This document shows, piece by piece, positions 11,813 to 21,472 of a stretch of 54,438 bases of DNA. A model generated the notes under the pieces. It did not search any database, was not told the DNA's origin, and saw only the letters and a list, made by a program, of their open reading frames with translations. A program made the position numbers and the translations under genes. Source of the DNA: Chara braunii (Eukaryota; Streptophyta; Charophyceae; Charales; Characeae); contig BFEA01000058.1 in assembly GCA_003427395.1 (NCBI GenBank), positions 3,979,374-4,033,811 of the forward strand, in the 5' to 3' direction. How positions within the stretch are numbered: the first letter of the stretch is position 1; every line of letters begins with the position of its first letter.

Positions 11813-12105
11813 GGGATGAAGGCGGGAAGAAGGAGGGCGCGAAGAGTAGTGTGGAGTGGGACTAAGATTCAGACGGAAGGAGAGGGAGAGAAGCTCGAAG
11901 GGAGAGGGGATGGAAAACAGTTACGGGTGAAAGGGAGAAGGCGCAACGAAGAGAATGGTGAAGATGGCATGGGGCACAACGGGAAGCGGGGGAAGTTTGC
12001 ATGCATGGCGCCGGGGGAAGTTTGCATGCATGGCGCCACCACAGTGACTAAAAGGCACCAAAACAGTTATGTTCCGTCCATGGTAGCTCTAAAACTAATT
12101 CAAGA

Positions 12106-12330
12106 TTGAAAAATTCAAAAACAATATCTGCGCGCGGAATTGGACACACAAAAATCCTACGCCTATTTAGACCCCTACTGAAAATTCACAGAAGGGCGAA
12201 TTTCGAAACATTCACTTGCAAGAAAGGACACGTCAGCAGGAAGTGCGCCGACAAATTCCGGAGTTCCCAACTGCCGAACAAAATTCCTAGCGTGCTCACT
12301 AAGGCACGCGTAAGTCCTACGTAAATTCAT
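12106..12330 (+). pseudogene. Possible gag zinc-knuckle remnant
   Basis: The plus frame contains TFTCKKGHVSRKCADK near 12205-12255, resembling a retroelement CCHC knuckle (C-x2-C-x4-H-x4-C). The first Cys is missing and one residue is lost between the second Cys and His. The surrounding 72-codon ORF has no other recognisable feature. It is on the opposite strand to the element at its left, so it would derive from a different insertion. Chance similarity is possible. Confidence 0.3.
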
Positions 12331-12960
12331 GGATTGCTGGAGAGAAATTGCAAAAAAGTCCGAGAAAAACAAGTCTTAAAAGTGGGAAGGCCTTGGCGGC
12401 CATAGATTCCATGCATTACCCGTCATTCGAAAGGGAGGGTACCCCTAAATAAAAAAGAGAATCAAAAGCAAAAACTCAGGGCTTCTGAAGTTCGTTTAGG
12501 TACGGAAGCTGGCACGTCACATACTTGAGAGACATATCCTAGCCCATCTGAGACCTAGACTTGCCTAGTAGGCATCCAAGCAACAACTGAGACTACACAA
12601 ACATGGGTTTGATTTTGGGAGAGTCGGCTACTAGGGAAGGTGATGCAGGCAGCCGCCCCTAGTAGCTGCTCCGGGTGCTCCAATCTATTGGTGGGGAGCA
12701 GCACCTGCTGGAAACCGAGTCCAGCGTCCGACTTGTGAACATCTGAGAATAACGACCCATGTTGGATCAAGCAACCAATTCCTGGCTGCCAGCATTGACT
12801 GTCCCGTGACACCCGAGGGGTTAACTGAGAAGCCGCTTGATGGCTTGGCCGAGTTTGCCAGGAAGGTGGACTGGAACGTCTGGGCTAGACAACCTGGTGT
12901 AATGGACAGTCCAACAACCCTTCTAACATAATCTGGTGCATATATCCGCACAAGTGGGCC
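12331..12960. other. Unassigned stretch
   Basis: Overlapping minus-strand ORFs (12555-12812, 12685-12951) show no motif. The part next to 12965 may be the body of the SINE whose tRNA-like head follows. Confidence 0.4.
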
Positions 12961-12964
12961 AAAA

Positions 12965-13045
12965 CCCTCCTCCGTGCAAGCACGGATTTGAACCGGCGAC
13001 CTTGGCCTCAGGAGCCAAGTCTCTTAACCACTATAGCCAGGACAC
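12965..13045 (-). repeat. tRNA-like sequence, probable SINE head
   Basis: On the minus strand TGGCTATAGTGG fits a pol III A box with one extra base, and about 45 nt later GGTTCAAATCC is a perfect B box. Between them TTGGC...GCCAA can form an anticodon-like stem. The loop lacks the usual U33 and the acceptor ends pair poorly, so this is not a functional tRNA gene. A tRNA-derived SINE reading leftward is the best explanation; its tail is not defined. Confidence 0.6.
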
Positions 13046-13395
13046 GGTGTTAAAGGTGAACAGAAGAGAAGGCCCCGCCTGCAATGGTGAGGATTTTACA
13101 TGTCTTTTCAGTTTTATCTCAGCCACGGCCATTTGGGCTGGGGTTTGAATAGTTTCAAGGCTGCGTTTGAGTATCAAAATGCGGCAGCACTCCTAAAGCT
13201 GTGTGCGCCTTCCCTCACGTTATTGGTGTAAGATATTTGACCCCTCATTCTCATATGAATTGTGTTCATGATAATAATGCTGATGCTGGTAGTAATGTTG
13301 CATGCTGTAGGAGCAGTCTTTGGGAAGACTGAATGAGGTATTGGATGCATCTGGTTATGTGGCTGGTTGTGCACAATGCTGTTTGAAATGCGCAG
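13046..13395. other. Unassigned; upstream of the phosphatase exons
   Basis: No upstream exon of the phosphatase-like gene was recognised. The 3' part (about 13360-13395) is presumably intron and ends in the CGCAG acceptor used by the first visible exon. Confidence 0.35.
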
Positions 13396-13498
13396 CAAGA
13401 GACCGACTCTAAGGAGTTTCTGGCCGAGGCAGGTGGTTGCAGCATTGGATTACTTCCTGGCAATGCAAAGAAGAATCGCTATTGCGATGTCATTCCAT
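13396..13498 (+). CDS. Protein tyrosine phosphatase-like gene, exon (domain N-terminus)
   Basis: Classical protein tyrosine phosphatases remove phosphate from phosphotyrosine using a conserved domain. After a CGCAG acceptor this exon reads in phase 0 through ETDSKEFLAE and GNAKKNRYCDVIP and stops one base into a codon at a GTATCC donor. The KNRY.DV.P phrase is the signature at the start of this domain (usually N-K-x-K-N-R-Y-x-N-V-x-P-Y/F-D-H-S-R-V). The leftover T joins the TT that opens the exon at 15198, giving Phe where the family has Tyr or Phe. This phase agreement between exons 1.7 kb apart is the strongest support. No stop interrupts it. Upstream exons and any targeting or membrane sequence were not found. 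It could be an exon of an intact gene or of a truncated copy. Confidence 0.6.
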
Positions 13499-13672
13499 GT
13501 ATCCTTCTTCTTTTACTTGCTTCTTTGCTGTTGTCTTGAGAGGTTACCTCCCGTGGCGAGACTGGGGGGAGATTGCTTGATTCTTGGCTATGTATGTCTG
13601 GTGCTATTTGGTGGCTGACAGTGGCCTTCCCTTAATAAATCTCCTGTCCCAGTGTGAAGTCACTCTTGCAAT

Positions 13673-13898
13673 GGTCGTCATGTATTTTCGGATGACATTT
13701 TTAAGCTTAATGGAAAAGACATAAAGGCTGTTGAACTGCCATGATGCCCAAGCCTAAGCTGCATAACCTCACATTTCTGACTGTGGGTCGTCATGTATTT
13801 TTGGATGACGTTTTTAAGCTTAATGGAAAAGACATAAAGGCTGTTGAACTGCCATGATGCCCAAGCCTAAGCTGCATAACCTCACATTTCTGACTGTG
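13673..13898 (+). repeat. 113-bp near-identical tandem duplication
   Basis: Units 13673-13785 and 13786-13898 differ at only about two visible positions (TTTCGGATGACATT against TTTTGGATGACGTT). It lies in the intron between the two phosphatase-like exons. Each unit contains an open phrase (VFKLNGKDIKAVELP) followed by a frame break. I cannot tie it to a domain; it may be a duplicated exon or plain intron. Confidence 0.92.
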
Positions 13899-14139
13899 GG
13901 CGCCCTATCTGCCTCAGAGTACAGCTATTCACAGAAAGTGCCTATTGGCCCATCGTATGCCGGTTGGAATTTCAGAAGAGGTGGATGTGCTGGTAGGACG
14001 GATTTTGGTTTGGGCATGGTTGTTGATACAAGGGAACGGACTCAGTGTGAGAGGAGTACTGTCTTGCAAACAATAGACTGTAGTCATTGTTGCTTTCACT
14101 GTTTCACAGTTATGGATGGGATATTGCGGTTCTTGTTCG

Positions 14140-14720
14140 TCTTCCCCTTTCAGCCGTACCTCGTCCCTCCCCTCTTTCAGCCGTTCCTCCCCTCTTTCAG
14201 CCGTCCCTCCCCTCTTTCAGCCGTACCTCATTCCCTCCCTCCTTCCCTCCCTTCTCTCCCTTCTCTCCCTTCTTTTNCCCCGCCTCTCGCCTACTCACCC
14301 TCCTCTTGTCTCTATCCCTTGGTCTGTCCATTCCTCGTTCTTCTCTTTCTCTATCCTTCTACTCCCCTCCCTATTTCCTTCTCTGCTTCCCTACTTCCCT
14401 CCCTCCATCCGTACATCCGTCCATCCCTCGCCCTCCCTCCACTACACATTCGTCCACTCTGCCCGTCTCACCTTTGGTCAGGGGCACCTTGTACTCATGC
14501 CAAGGATGGCCCTAGAGAAGCCCAGGCTGACGTGCCGTCAATCCTGAATCATCGTACGGGCCATGGCGGTGGTCTACAGGCACTCATGCATACACGCCCA
14601 TAATAGCAGCAGGTCGCATGACAGTGTCGCACATCTGTGCCTGTCACTGCGCCTTTCACTGTGCCTTTCACTGTTCCTTCCACTGTGCCCATCATTGTGC
14701 CTCTCTGAGCATTCAGCTGT
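14140..14720 (+). repeat. Polypyrimidine intron tract with 20-bp and 12-bp repeats
   Basis: CCTCCCCTCTTTCAGCCGT recurs with a 20-bp period at about 14175, 14195 and 14215, plus a diverged copy at 14148. A long CCT/CTT-rich stretch with one N follows to about 14460. At 14630-14705 a 12-bp unit CACTGTGCCTTT repeats about five times. The Pro/Ser/Leu-rich ORFs in all three frames are compositional. Confidence 0.8.
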
Positions 14721-15197
14721 GCTTTTCCGCCAAGAACAATGAGGGAAATTGCTTGAAATGCAAGTCAGTTTCCTCTCAACTAAGGTTTTCTCTGCTCTAC
14801 CTTGGGCCAAGGTCCCGCTCACCCGGATTTTTCACTTCCAAGTGTAGATTGCCAAGATTGACACCCAGGAAAGAAGAATCAGGCTAAGTTTGTCCATTGT
14901 CCTTCCCCCTGTTTTTTCCCCAATGTCTTTAGCTACCTTGAACCTTCCACTTGCCATTTTCGCTCTACTTTTGCGTACTGTGTTTTTCAATTCCTAATTT
15001 GCTATTGTAAAAAATTATCAGTTTAATTTTCATTGGGTGGGAAGGGGGGTGCATCGCGGTGGGGGATTTTTTTTATGGTATAATAATAATCTGGTGGTAC
15101 TACTCACCAATCCCTGCATGTGATGTTCTCGTGCACATGCCTCTGGCAATAAGTTTTTTCTGAGAGATGGAAGTTGTCCTTCACTGAATGTTGTCAG

Positions 15198-15301
15198 TTG
15201 ATAATTCCCGTGTGAAATTGTCGAATAGTGAGGTGCGGATGACTGGGACTTCAACAGATATTGAGGGGACAGCGGACTACATAAATGCGAATTTTGTAAA
15301 G
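15198..15301 (+). CDS. Protein tyrosine phosphatase-like gene, exon with DYINANFVK
   Basis: Follows a TTGTCAG acceptor and ends at AAG|GTAAAG, a near-ideal donor. With the carried-over base it reads F-DNSRVKL, a variable 19-residue insert, then DYINANFVK. R-V-x-L ... (S/D)-Y-I-N-A-N-(F/Y)-(V/I) is the best conserved N-terminal motif of the classical phosphatase domain; it builds the phosphotyrosine recognition loop, though its usual aromatic residue is Phe/Val-adjacent here and not checked structurally. The next family motif (QGP-L/I) may lie at 15733. The catalytic H-C-x5-R exon was not found in the window, so activity cannot be claimed. Confidence 0.62.
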
Positions 15302-15478
15302 GTAAAGTAAAATGCTCTGCAAGTTCTTACATTTCTGTCTCCCTGCTGGGAGGGACCCTCGCACTACCTGAGTTTGAACTTGTGTCCCAAAGTGTGAAAC
15401 GTTGGAAACCCATGGTTTGTAGTTCGGGGTTGTTTTTTTACCTTGTGCTGTCTGTGAGACCACCCTAGAAAATCATGG

Positions 15479-15505
15479 TTTTTTTTTTTTTTTTTTTTTT
15501 TTTTT
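15479..15505 (+). repeat. Poly(T), 27 nt
   Basis: Uninterrupted T-run. Read on the minus strand it is poly(A) and could be the tail of a small minus-strand retroposon, but no body is recognised. Confidence 0.9.
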
Positions 15506-15600
15506 GGATTTTCTATCCGTGGCTTATTTCTTATCTTGTGGTGTTTGTGAGGGCCCGCTCGGGGTATGAACCTGTGAACTCCCACACACTTACTCTCGGC

Positions 15601-15709
15601 TACCGTCTTCAGCCAAATAGAACGCCCGGTCATTATGGCTGCATCTAGACTGAAAGTTGCCCCAAATACGGCTATAATGATCGGGCGTTCTATTCGGGTG
15701 AAGACGGTA
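15601..15709. repeat. 40-bp-arm inverted repeat
   Basis: 15601-15640 and 15670-15709 are reverse complements with four to five mismatches, separated by 29 nt. Shared core: AATAGAACGCCCG. The outer arms carry TACCGTCTTCA. Probably a small foldback element. Confidence 0.85.
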
Positions 15710-15732
15710 ACCTGTGGCTGCGGAGTTCAGAG

Positions 15733-15834
15733 GATTGCATCATTATTTTATGGGCAAAGGGTAATGAATTCGCTCCAGTCAGTGCACAAGGTCCAATCGG
15801 TGCTCCTCCTGTACTCGCTCTCGGGCTCTCCTGA
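15733..15834 (+). other. Weak candidate for the next phosphatase exon
   Basis: After an AG at 15731-15732 the phase-0 frame contains KGNEF and SAQGPIGA, resembling the x-A-Q-G-P-(L/I) motif that follows DYINANFV by about 15-20 residues in this family. The frame then runs to TGA at 15832 without DFWRM. If real, the exon must end before that stop, or the gene is broken. It may be chance. Confidence 0.2.
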
Positions 15835-16106
15835 ATGCATCTGAATGGAACTTTGGCCAAATGCACCCCAAAAAGGCCTAGGTAATGTGTGAGCATTCCC
15901 TTAGATGGGGAGTGCCTCAGATCTAGTGGTCTAGGGTTTCGTATCAGGCAAACATATATCGGTCACTCCTGCCTCGCCTTCCGTATGGTTTTGACAGCTT
16001 GTCATGTTTGCCTGGGTTTGCATGCTCTCAATTTTTCGGTCTGCTCTGCTGTGGTGTCGCCCTGCATGCTGAGCTTTCTATTATTCACCTATCGACTTCC
16101 ATACTA

Positions 16107-16688
16107 CCTTCTTAACCCGAAAAAAACGTACGTACCTTGTATATGAATACAACGTACGTACGTTATAGAACGAGTTTTAGGGTACAACTTTTCAGAAGTC
16201 TGTAGTACCGCCATTGTTTTTATTTCTATCTCAAATTTGGTTGGGAATTTCGCCAAGACCCTCAGGCAAAAGTTGTTTGCATTGCAATGTTGTACAACAT
16301 ACTTTTTTTTTTTAGATTTTGTACTGAAGTTTTTTTTTTTAAATCGAAAATCTGAAAAAAATCAGTAAAAAACATTTTCAATTTTTCATCCTCGTTTTTA
16401 TTTTTTTCTCGAATTTTCTCGTGAATTTCGATAAGACCCTCAGGCAAGTGTTGTTTGTATTGCATTGTTGTATAACATTTTATTTTTTCGGGTTTTTTTA
16501 ATTATGTTTTAAAAATCAAAGTTCCAAAAATTCGAATACAACATACGTACGTTGTATTCGAATACAACGTACGTACGTTATATTAGAACGTACATTCTAT
16601 TTGGGGAAAAACAAGCGATTTCTGAAAACCCGATTTCCAGAGGTAATTCGAATAGAAACGTACGTACGTTTTTTTCGGGTTAAGAAGG
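16107..16688. mobile_element. 582-bp MITE with perfect 29-bp inverted ends
   Basis: Left end 16107-16135 (CCTTCTTAACCCG, seven A, then CGTACGTAC) is the exact reverse complement of the right end, and both are bordered by TA. That fits a Tc1/mariner-type (Stowaway-like) TA target duplication. No transposase is encoded. The interior has a direct duplication of about 55 bp, containing GACCCTCAGGCAA (16257 and 16435, 178 bp apart), and several ACGTACGT palindromes, the largest centred near 16548. AT-rich with T-runs. Confidence 0.85.
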
Positions 16689-16699
16689 TAGGTTTTAGA

Positions 16700-18060
16700 G
16701 ATCGTGACTTTCTCGTTGTTGTGTGATGAGCCCATCACAGGGAGTGGATCGCATTTAGGTGTTAAATAAGATGTTTATTGCATGCCCCTCTGCTTGGGCT
16801 CACTGTATGCTGACAGGTATGTGGACACTGTGTATTGTTCCGTGAATGGGTATGGAGCCCCGTTGAGAAAACACAAAAAACTTACTGGAAACTTGTGGAA
16901 AGGCATTCATGTGATTGCCTACTGCTCAGGGTGATAAAGTCGTTTATGTGATTGCATACTGCCCACAGTTGGAAAGGGGGAAGGCGGAGGTGGATGGCAG
17001 ACTGTGTCACAGGGGGATAGGAAGATGACAATTGCTACTCCCCAGGGTGATATTGATGCTTGCTATGTGTTGTGTTTCGGAAGCTGAACTGAGTAGGCGG
17101 TCCAATATGGAAGAGGACCGGTGTTAGGCGGCCACAAGCAGTGCGCCGCCTGAAATCTACGGTTTTGGGACTTAGGCGCAAAGACGAGTCTGAGTTTTGA
17201 TGGTACTCTGGTTAGACCAGGCAGCGGAAATTAGCGGAGCTCAGGGCGCCCTTGATTTTGGGCGCGCTGAACCTTACGGGTAACCCTGAAAGATGGCGAG
17301 ATGGGTGGTCGCACTCGGCACATCAACGGACCGTCATTTCCGGCCGTTCAGAGGGTTAGACCCGGATCCGCGGCATCGCGGGAACTGACCTCGCAGCAAT
17401 GTTTTTTGCGGCATACGACCGGGGCCGAAATGAGGCCTCAAATTTTTGTCTATTTTAGTACCATAATTAAAGATGGGGAAAAGGGATTACAAGCAGTAGG
17501 GGAGAAGGGAAAAACATAATATCCCTTAATTTCTTTATTTTTTACGGCATTTAATTCAAGGGGGAATACCCTTGTTATTTTATGTTCCCGGCAATGAAAT
17601 TAAAAACATAGAAAAATATTAAAAATGGTAAAAGAGAAAAGAAACAAAAGGAATTCGGCCATTTATTTAAACTTTCTCGGAATTTAATTTTGGGGAACTT
17701 ACAGTTAATTTACTATTTCCGACAATAGAATTAAGGAAAGGGAAAAATGATGAAAAACGATGAAAGGGACGGGAACCCATGACTATTGGGAGATTGGCCT
17801 AATTTCGCCTCGATTACCCGCCATCAGCTCTGACTCCGGATTGATAATTTTCCCCGGATTTTAACAAGTTAACACTACTGCCGATGGTCGAGGTTCCCTG
17901 CGACGTTTTCCCTTGTGTGCTTGATTACTAACACTACCGCAGTTGAGATGTTCTGAGAGCAGGAGTCGCATGGACAGCATGGGGTGGTGCTGCCTTGGGT
18001 CGACTATGGTGTTTGGTTCGGTACAGATACGAGGGTTGTTACGGAGTAGCTACGTCCTAC
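16700..18060. other. Unassigned stretch
   Basis: No exon, domain or repeat recognised. 17100-17400 is GC-rich; 17500-17760 is A-rich. None of the remaining phosphatase motifs (DFWRM, WPD, HCSAG) was seen here by eye. Confidence 0.4.
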
Positions 18061-18069
18061 GGTGTCTGA

Positions 18070-18740
18070 CGTGCTTCAGGTACGGTATGGGCCCGGTGAC
18101 AGCTGTCTCACTACGGTAACTTATTTTCAGGTTTGGGACAACTGCGGTGATTTATTCTCAGGACCGGGGCCACTACGACAGTTATTCCAGGCAGCAGTTT
18201 GTTTTCAGGTCCAGAAACGTTGCGGCATTCTATATCAGGTTCGGGACAGGTTATCATGGCATGATTGTACGGGTTCGGCATCCGCATGGCACAACAACCC
18301 GGTACTGGATTTTGGGTTTGGTCAGGTTCGGTGGCATCGCGGAGTTTCGTTTCAGGTTCGACGCCCTCACGACAGTTTATTTCGGAACCTCTGCGGTGAT
18401 TTATTTTCAGGTCCGGGATCATTGCGACGGCTTACTTCAGGTTCGGTACTATTACCGCGCCGTTGCATCTTGCCGTGTTCGACATGTTTCAGGTACGGTA
18501 TTGGTTCGGCATTGGCGTGGTACACGCCACAGCATCATTTTCAAACTTGGTACTGGATCGGTATCGACACGGTGCGAGGCACGGGAACCCCGGATGGTTA
18601 TACCAGGTTCGGCTTCGGTATGGTAAGAATTACAGCGAGCCTGACTGAGTGATCCGGGTTTGACATTGACAGGTACGGATTGCTGAGATATAACGTCGAG
18701 ACAAGTTCTAGTTGGCTAGTTCAAGGTTCGGAATTGGTAT
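18070..18740 (+). repeat. Degenerate CAGGT(T/A/C)CGG satellite
   Basis: At least twelve variants of TTCAGGT(A/T/C)CGG occur at irregular 25-70-bp spacing, with longer matches such as CTGCGGTGATTTATT at about 18144 and 18398. A 196-codon ORF (18062-18652) and a 159-codon ORF in another frame exist because the repeat is poor in stops. Neither has a recognisable domain. Confidence 0.6.
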
Positions 18741-19475
18741 GGTGACGCCGCAACTTGTTCCATGGGACACCGCAACGGGGTACCAATATTTTTGTGTGTG
18801 TACTAGCCTGGGACACTTACGCCCGCTGATCCAGCAATCGGTCGGAGATTGCCACATTTGCTCCGGTTCTATGGGACTTGGTACCGTCAAACAACTGGTA
18901 TACGGGTAGTGTGGCCAGCGGCAGATAAAAGTGATAACCTTTAGACATATGCAGACTAAGGGGGGGTTGGTTACAGAGCTGTTTTTTTTTTGGTGGGATT
19001 GGGCTCAGCTTGTCTGGCTCAAGGGACTACTTCTACTACCCGAAGACCACTGGTACTGCAGGGTCTGAAGGGTCACGCGGTTTCGCAAGGTACCGTGAGG
19101 AAACTGGCAGTACAGGTGGATCCGCATGGGGGGCCCTGCCCCGACGCCGTGGCCACTACGGGCCTAAGTGCTTAGTCGCTCAGATATCACTGACCCGCTA
19201 AAGCCCGTGGCAAGGAGGGGGATGTAGGGGACTATCTCGGCTCNNAACCATTGCGAAACTCGTCGGAGCTGTCTACGCCAGTGGGCTGAAGCTGGTGCCT
19301 GGGTACTGTGGACGTCGAGCCTGTGAGACCGGTACCACTGTTTTCTTTTTCCTCTGGGCGCGGCGGACTATTTCCTGCACACTTGCACTCTGAGAAGGCC
19401 CTGGTCGTTCAGACCATGGGACTGAAGGGGATATAGGGGAGAACAGTGAAGGGAATGGGATTGCATGCCAGGTGT
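18741..19475. other. Unassigned stretch
   Basis: No gene or repeat recognised. Two N bases at 19244-19245 mark a small assembly uncertainty. Confidence 0.4.
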
Positions 19476-19479
19476 GCCC

Positions 19480-19800
19480 GACTTCAAGCAGTTGCAGAGT
19501 GGGAGACGAGCTCGAGGCGGAGACATCGGCGCCCAGGCGGTTACGCCGAGAGAGAGGGGAGAGGCGGACGCGAACAAGGCGTACCCGCGAGTGCAAGCGC
19601 GGGTGAGACGCATCGGCGCTCAGGCGGTTACTTGCGTGTGAGAGGGAGAATGAGAGAGAAGGGGACTGCACATCGGGAGTGAGAGACTTCGTGTGAGAGG
19701 GAGAGTGAGAGAGAAAGGGACTGCACAGCGGGAGCGAGAGACTGCGTGTGAGAGGGAGAGTGAGAGAGAAGGGGACTGCACAGCTGGAGCGAGTGACCGA
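19480..19800 (+). repeat. GA-rich tandem repeats, period about 55 bp
   Basis: GGGACTGCACA occurs at 19662, 19718 and 19772, each within a unit of GTGTGAGAGGGAGA(G/A)TGAGAG. A GGCGC(C/T)CAGGCGGTTAC phrase at about 19528 and 19616 marks a second, longer duplication. Confidence 0.85.
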
Positions 19801-20244
19801 GGCGAGCGTTGCTGTAGCTTGTGTGATTGTCTCAAGTAATGTCAGCCCTCGTATATGACGTCAACAGCAAGAATGACCAAGGCAATGGATGCCTGCTAGG
19901 ACTCCTTGGTGACGTTGTATGAACTAGAGTTAATGTCCATGTGCAATCTGTTGGAAGAAAGAGAAGAGAGGGAGGTAAGATAGTTAGAGAGAGACAAAGA
20001 GGGTTGTGTTTCCTTGATTATGAAATTAATTAGCCTGGTTGCAAATGCTTCCAGGTTCGTTCATACCTGAGCTAGCCAGTTCGCCACCAGCACTGGATGT
20101 AGCAGGGGGGGGATGCTCAAACTCTATCAACGCGCAGTGCAGAGCAGACACATTATGAGTATTTAACCTTCAATGTTCTCGCTGAAGATTCAACCATCAC
20201 GATTATCAGATGAAAAAAAATAATAATAATAAAATAAATATATA
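19801..20244. other. Unassigned stretch
   Basis: Nothing recognised beyond a short AT-rich run at 20210-20250. Confidence 0.4.
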
Positions 20245-20505
20245 CATTTATATATGCGGTGATGTATCTTTTGATGTTGATGTTCTGGTTGAAGCAACAG
20301 TTTTCATTCCCCTCATCTGGTGAGCAATCAGGCGGGACCCCGCAGTGCACAGAAGACAAAGAATATGGTGATGCATCTGCCCATGTTTTTTTTGCTGAAG
20401 GTTCGATATCATCTCCTGGTTTGGTGAGGTGTGGAACTAGGCCTATGGTACTAGGAAGACAAAGCAAATGGCAGTGTATCTATTCATGTTCAAGCAGGGC
20501 ATTTA
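20245..20505 (+). repeat. Three diverged copies of the short dispersed repeat (family B)
   Basis: Phrases around GATGTATCTTTTGATGTT (20262), GGTGATGCATCTGCCCATGT (20367) and GGCAGTGTATCTATTCATGT (20469), two of them preceded by AAGACAAA, match the core of the foldback repeat at 37204-37325 (GGCGGTGTATCTTTCCAT). They are diverged and partly truncated. Confidence 0.5.
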
Positions 20506-20579
20506 TTGGAGACTGATCTACCAGTTGACAGCGCACAACAGAGAGTGAAGGGGAGAGAAAGACTGAGTGGGTGCGTGCG

Positions 20580-20596
20580 TGAGAGTGAGTTTCACA

Positions 20597-20645
<49 letters not shown>

Positions 20646-20840
20646 GTGAGAGAGAGAGAGAGCGGACTGAGTGAGAGAGAGAGAGACGGGCAGCAATGAC
20701 AGAGAGAGTAAGAGAGTAAGTAAGGGTTATTCAAAGAGAGTGGACAGAGAGCGAGTGAGAGAGAAAGTGAGTGTCTGTGAGTGTGAGAGAGAGAGAGAGG
20801 GGGAGTGACAGCGCAGCAGAGAGAGAGGGAGAAAGGGAAT
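20580..20840 (+). repeat. GA-rich microsatellite field
   Basis: Several (GA)n tracts (longest about 20599-20639) separated by GGACTGAGTGAGAGAG-type units. The long minus-strand Ser-Leu ORF across it is an artefact. Confidence 0.9.
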
Positions 20841-21250
20841 ATATGAGTAGGATCTGGATCATTCTTCAAGAGTAGGGAACTGATTTTCGAGCAAAATTTC
20901 GAGATGCATATAGATTTCTGATCAGTAGACTTGGAGGACAGCATAAATCTGGGATCAGACTTCTGATCCTTCAGGGGTAATTCAAGACTGAGGTTTTCAC
21001 CGTTGGGATTTTGTTTTTGACGACATTCAGACATCTTCCAACGCCATCCAGCAGTCGAAATACTGCTGGTTTTGTAGTGACTTGATTCTGAGGCTTTACC
21101 CGCTTTTCATGTGGATGACAAGCGGGTCATGGCTGCACAGCGCAGTGCGAAGCAAGTAATCAAGCCTAAACTGATCTACTGTTTTAAAAGAGCTAAGTGG
21201 TAAGGGCCGAGTGAGAAAGAGACCTTCCCATTCTCTGATCAATAAGAGAG

Positions 21251-21372
21251 AACCCGCTGCCAGTGAAAGGAGACGCTGCTAAGTGGGTGGGAGCTCACTG
21301 CTAATGAGAGATAACCCGTTGCCGGTGAAAGGGGACGCTGCTAAGTGGATGAGAGCTCTCTGATACTGCTAG
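21251..21372 (+). repeat. 62-bp tandem duplication
   Basis: AACCCG(C/T)TGCC(A/G)GTGAAAG and GACGCTGCTAAGTGG occur in two units starting at 21251 and 21313. Confidence 0.85.
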
Positions 21373-21392
21373 GGGAAAATAGTGCATTGCTG

Positions 21393-21401
<9 letters not shown>

Positions 21402-21463
<62 letters not shown>

Positions 21464-21472
21464 GGAGAGAGA
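21402..21472 (+). repeat. (GA)n microsatellite
   Basis: GA tract with an AA interruption near 21446 and a GG interruption near 21462. Confidence 0.95.

Larger units (their letters stand above)
4325..12030 (-). mobile_element. Probable Ty3/gypsy-type LTR retrotransposon, degenerate
   Basis: Two long diverged repeats in the same orientation (4325 to about 7440, and 9480 to about 12030) flank a 2-kb interior holding a minus-strand Ty3/gypsy RT-RNase H fragment. On the minus strand each repeat ends in ...GTCACA, consistent with the CA end of an LTR, and both carry a TATA-like motif at the matching internal place, also on the minus strand. Element polarity is therefore minus. Matching patches occur in the same order through both repeats, but low similarity suggests a very old insertion. 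The interior is much shorter than a full gag-pol region, and I find no primer-binding site, gag or integrase. Two independent LTR fragments are the alternative. Confidence 0.5.
9480..12030 (-). repeat. Right LTR-like repeat (5' LTR in minus polarity)
   Basis: Partner of 4325-7440, starting with TGTGACGTTTCAACCTCA. It carries its own tandem arrays (10446-10555 and 11670-11812) that the left copy lacks. The outer edge is uncertain; similarity fades after about 11960. Confidence 0.5.

Noticed and set aside
12965-13045. Functional tRNA gene
   Set aside because: Acceptor ends do not pair and the anticodon loop is atypical, although pol III boxes are good.
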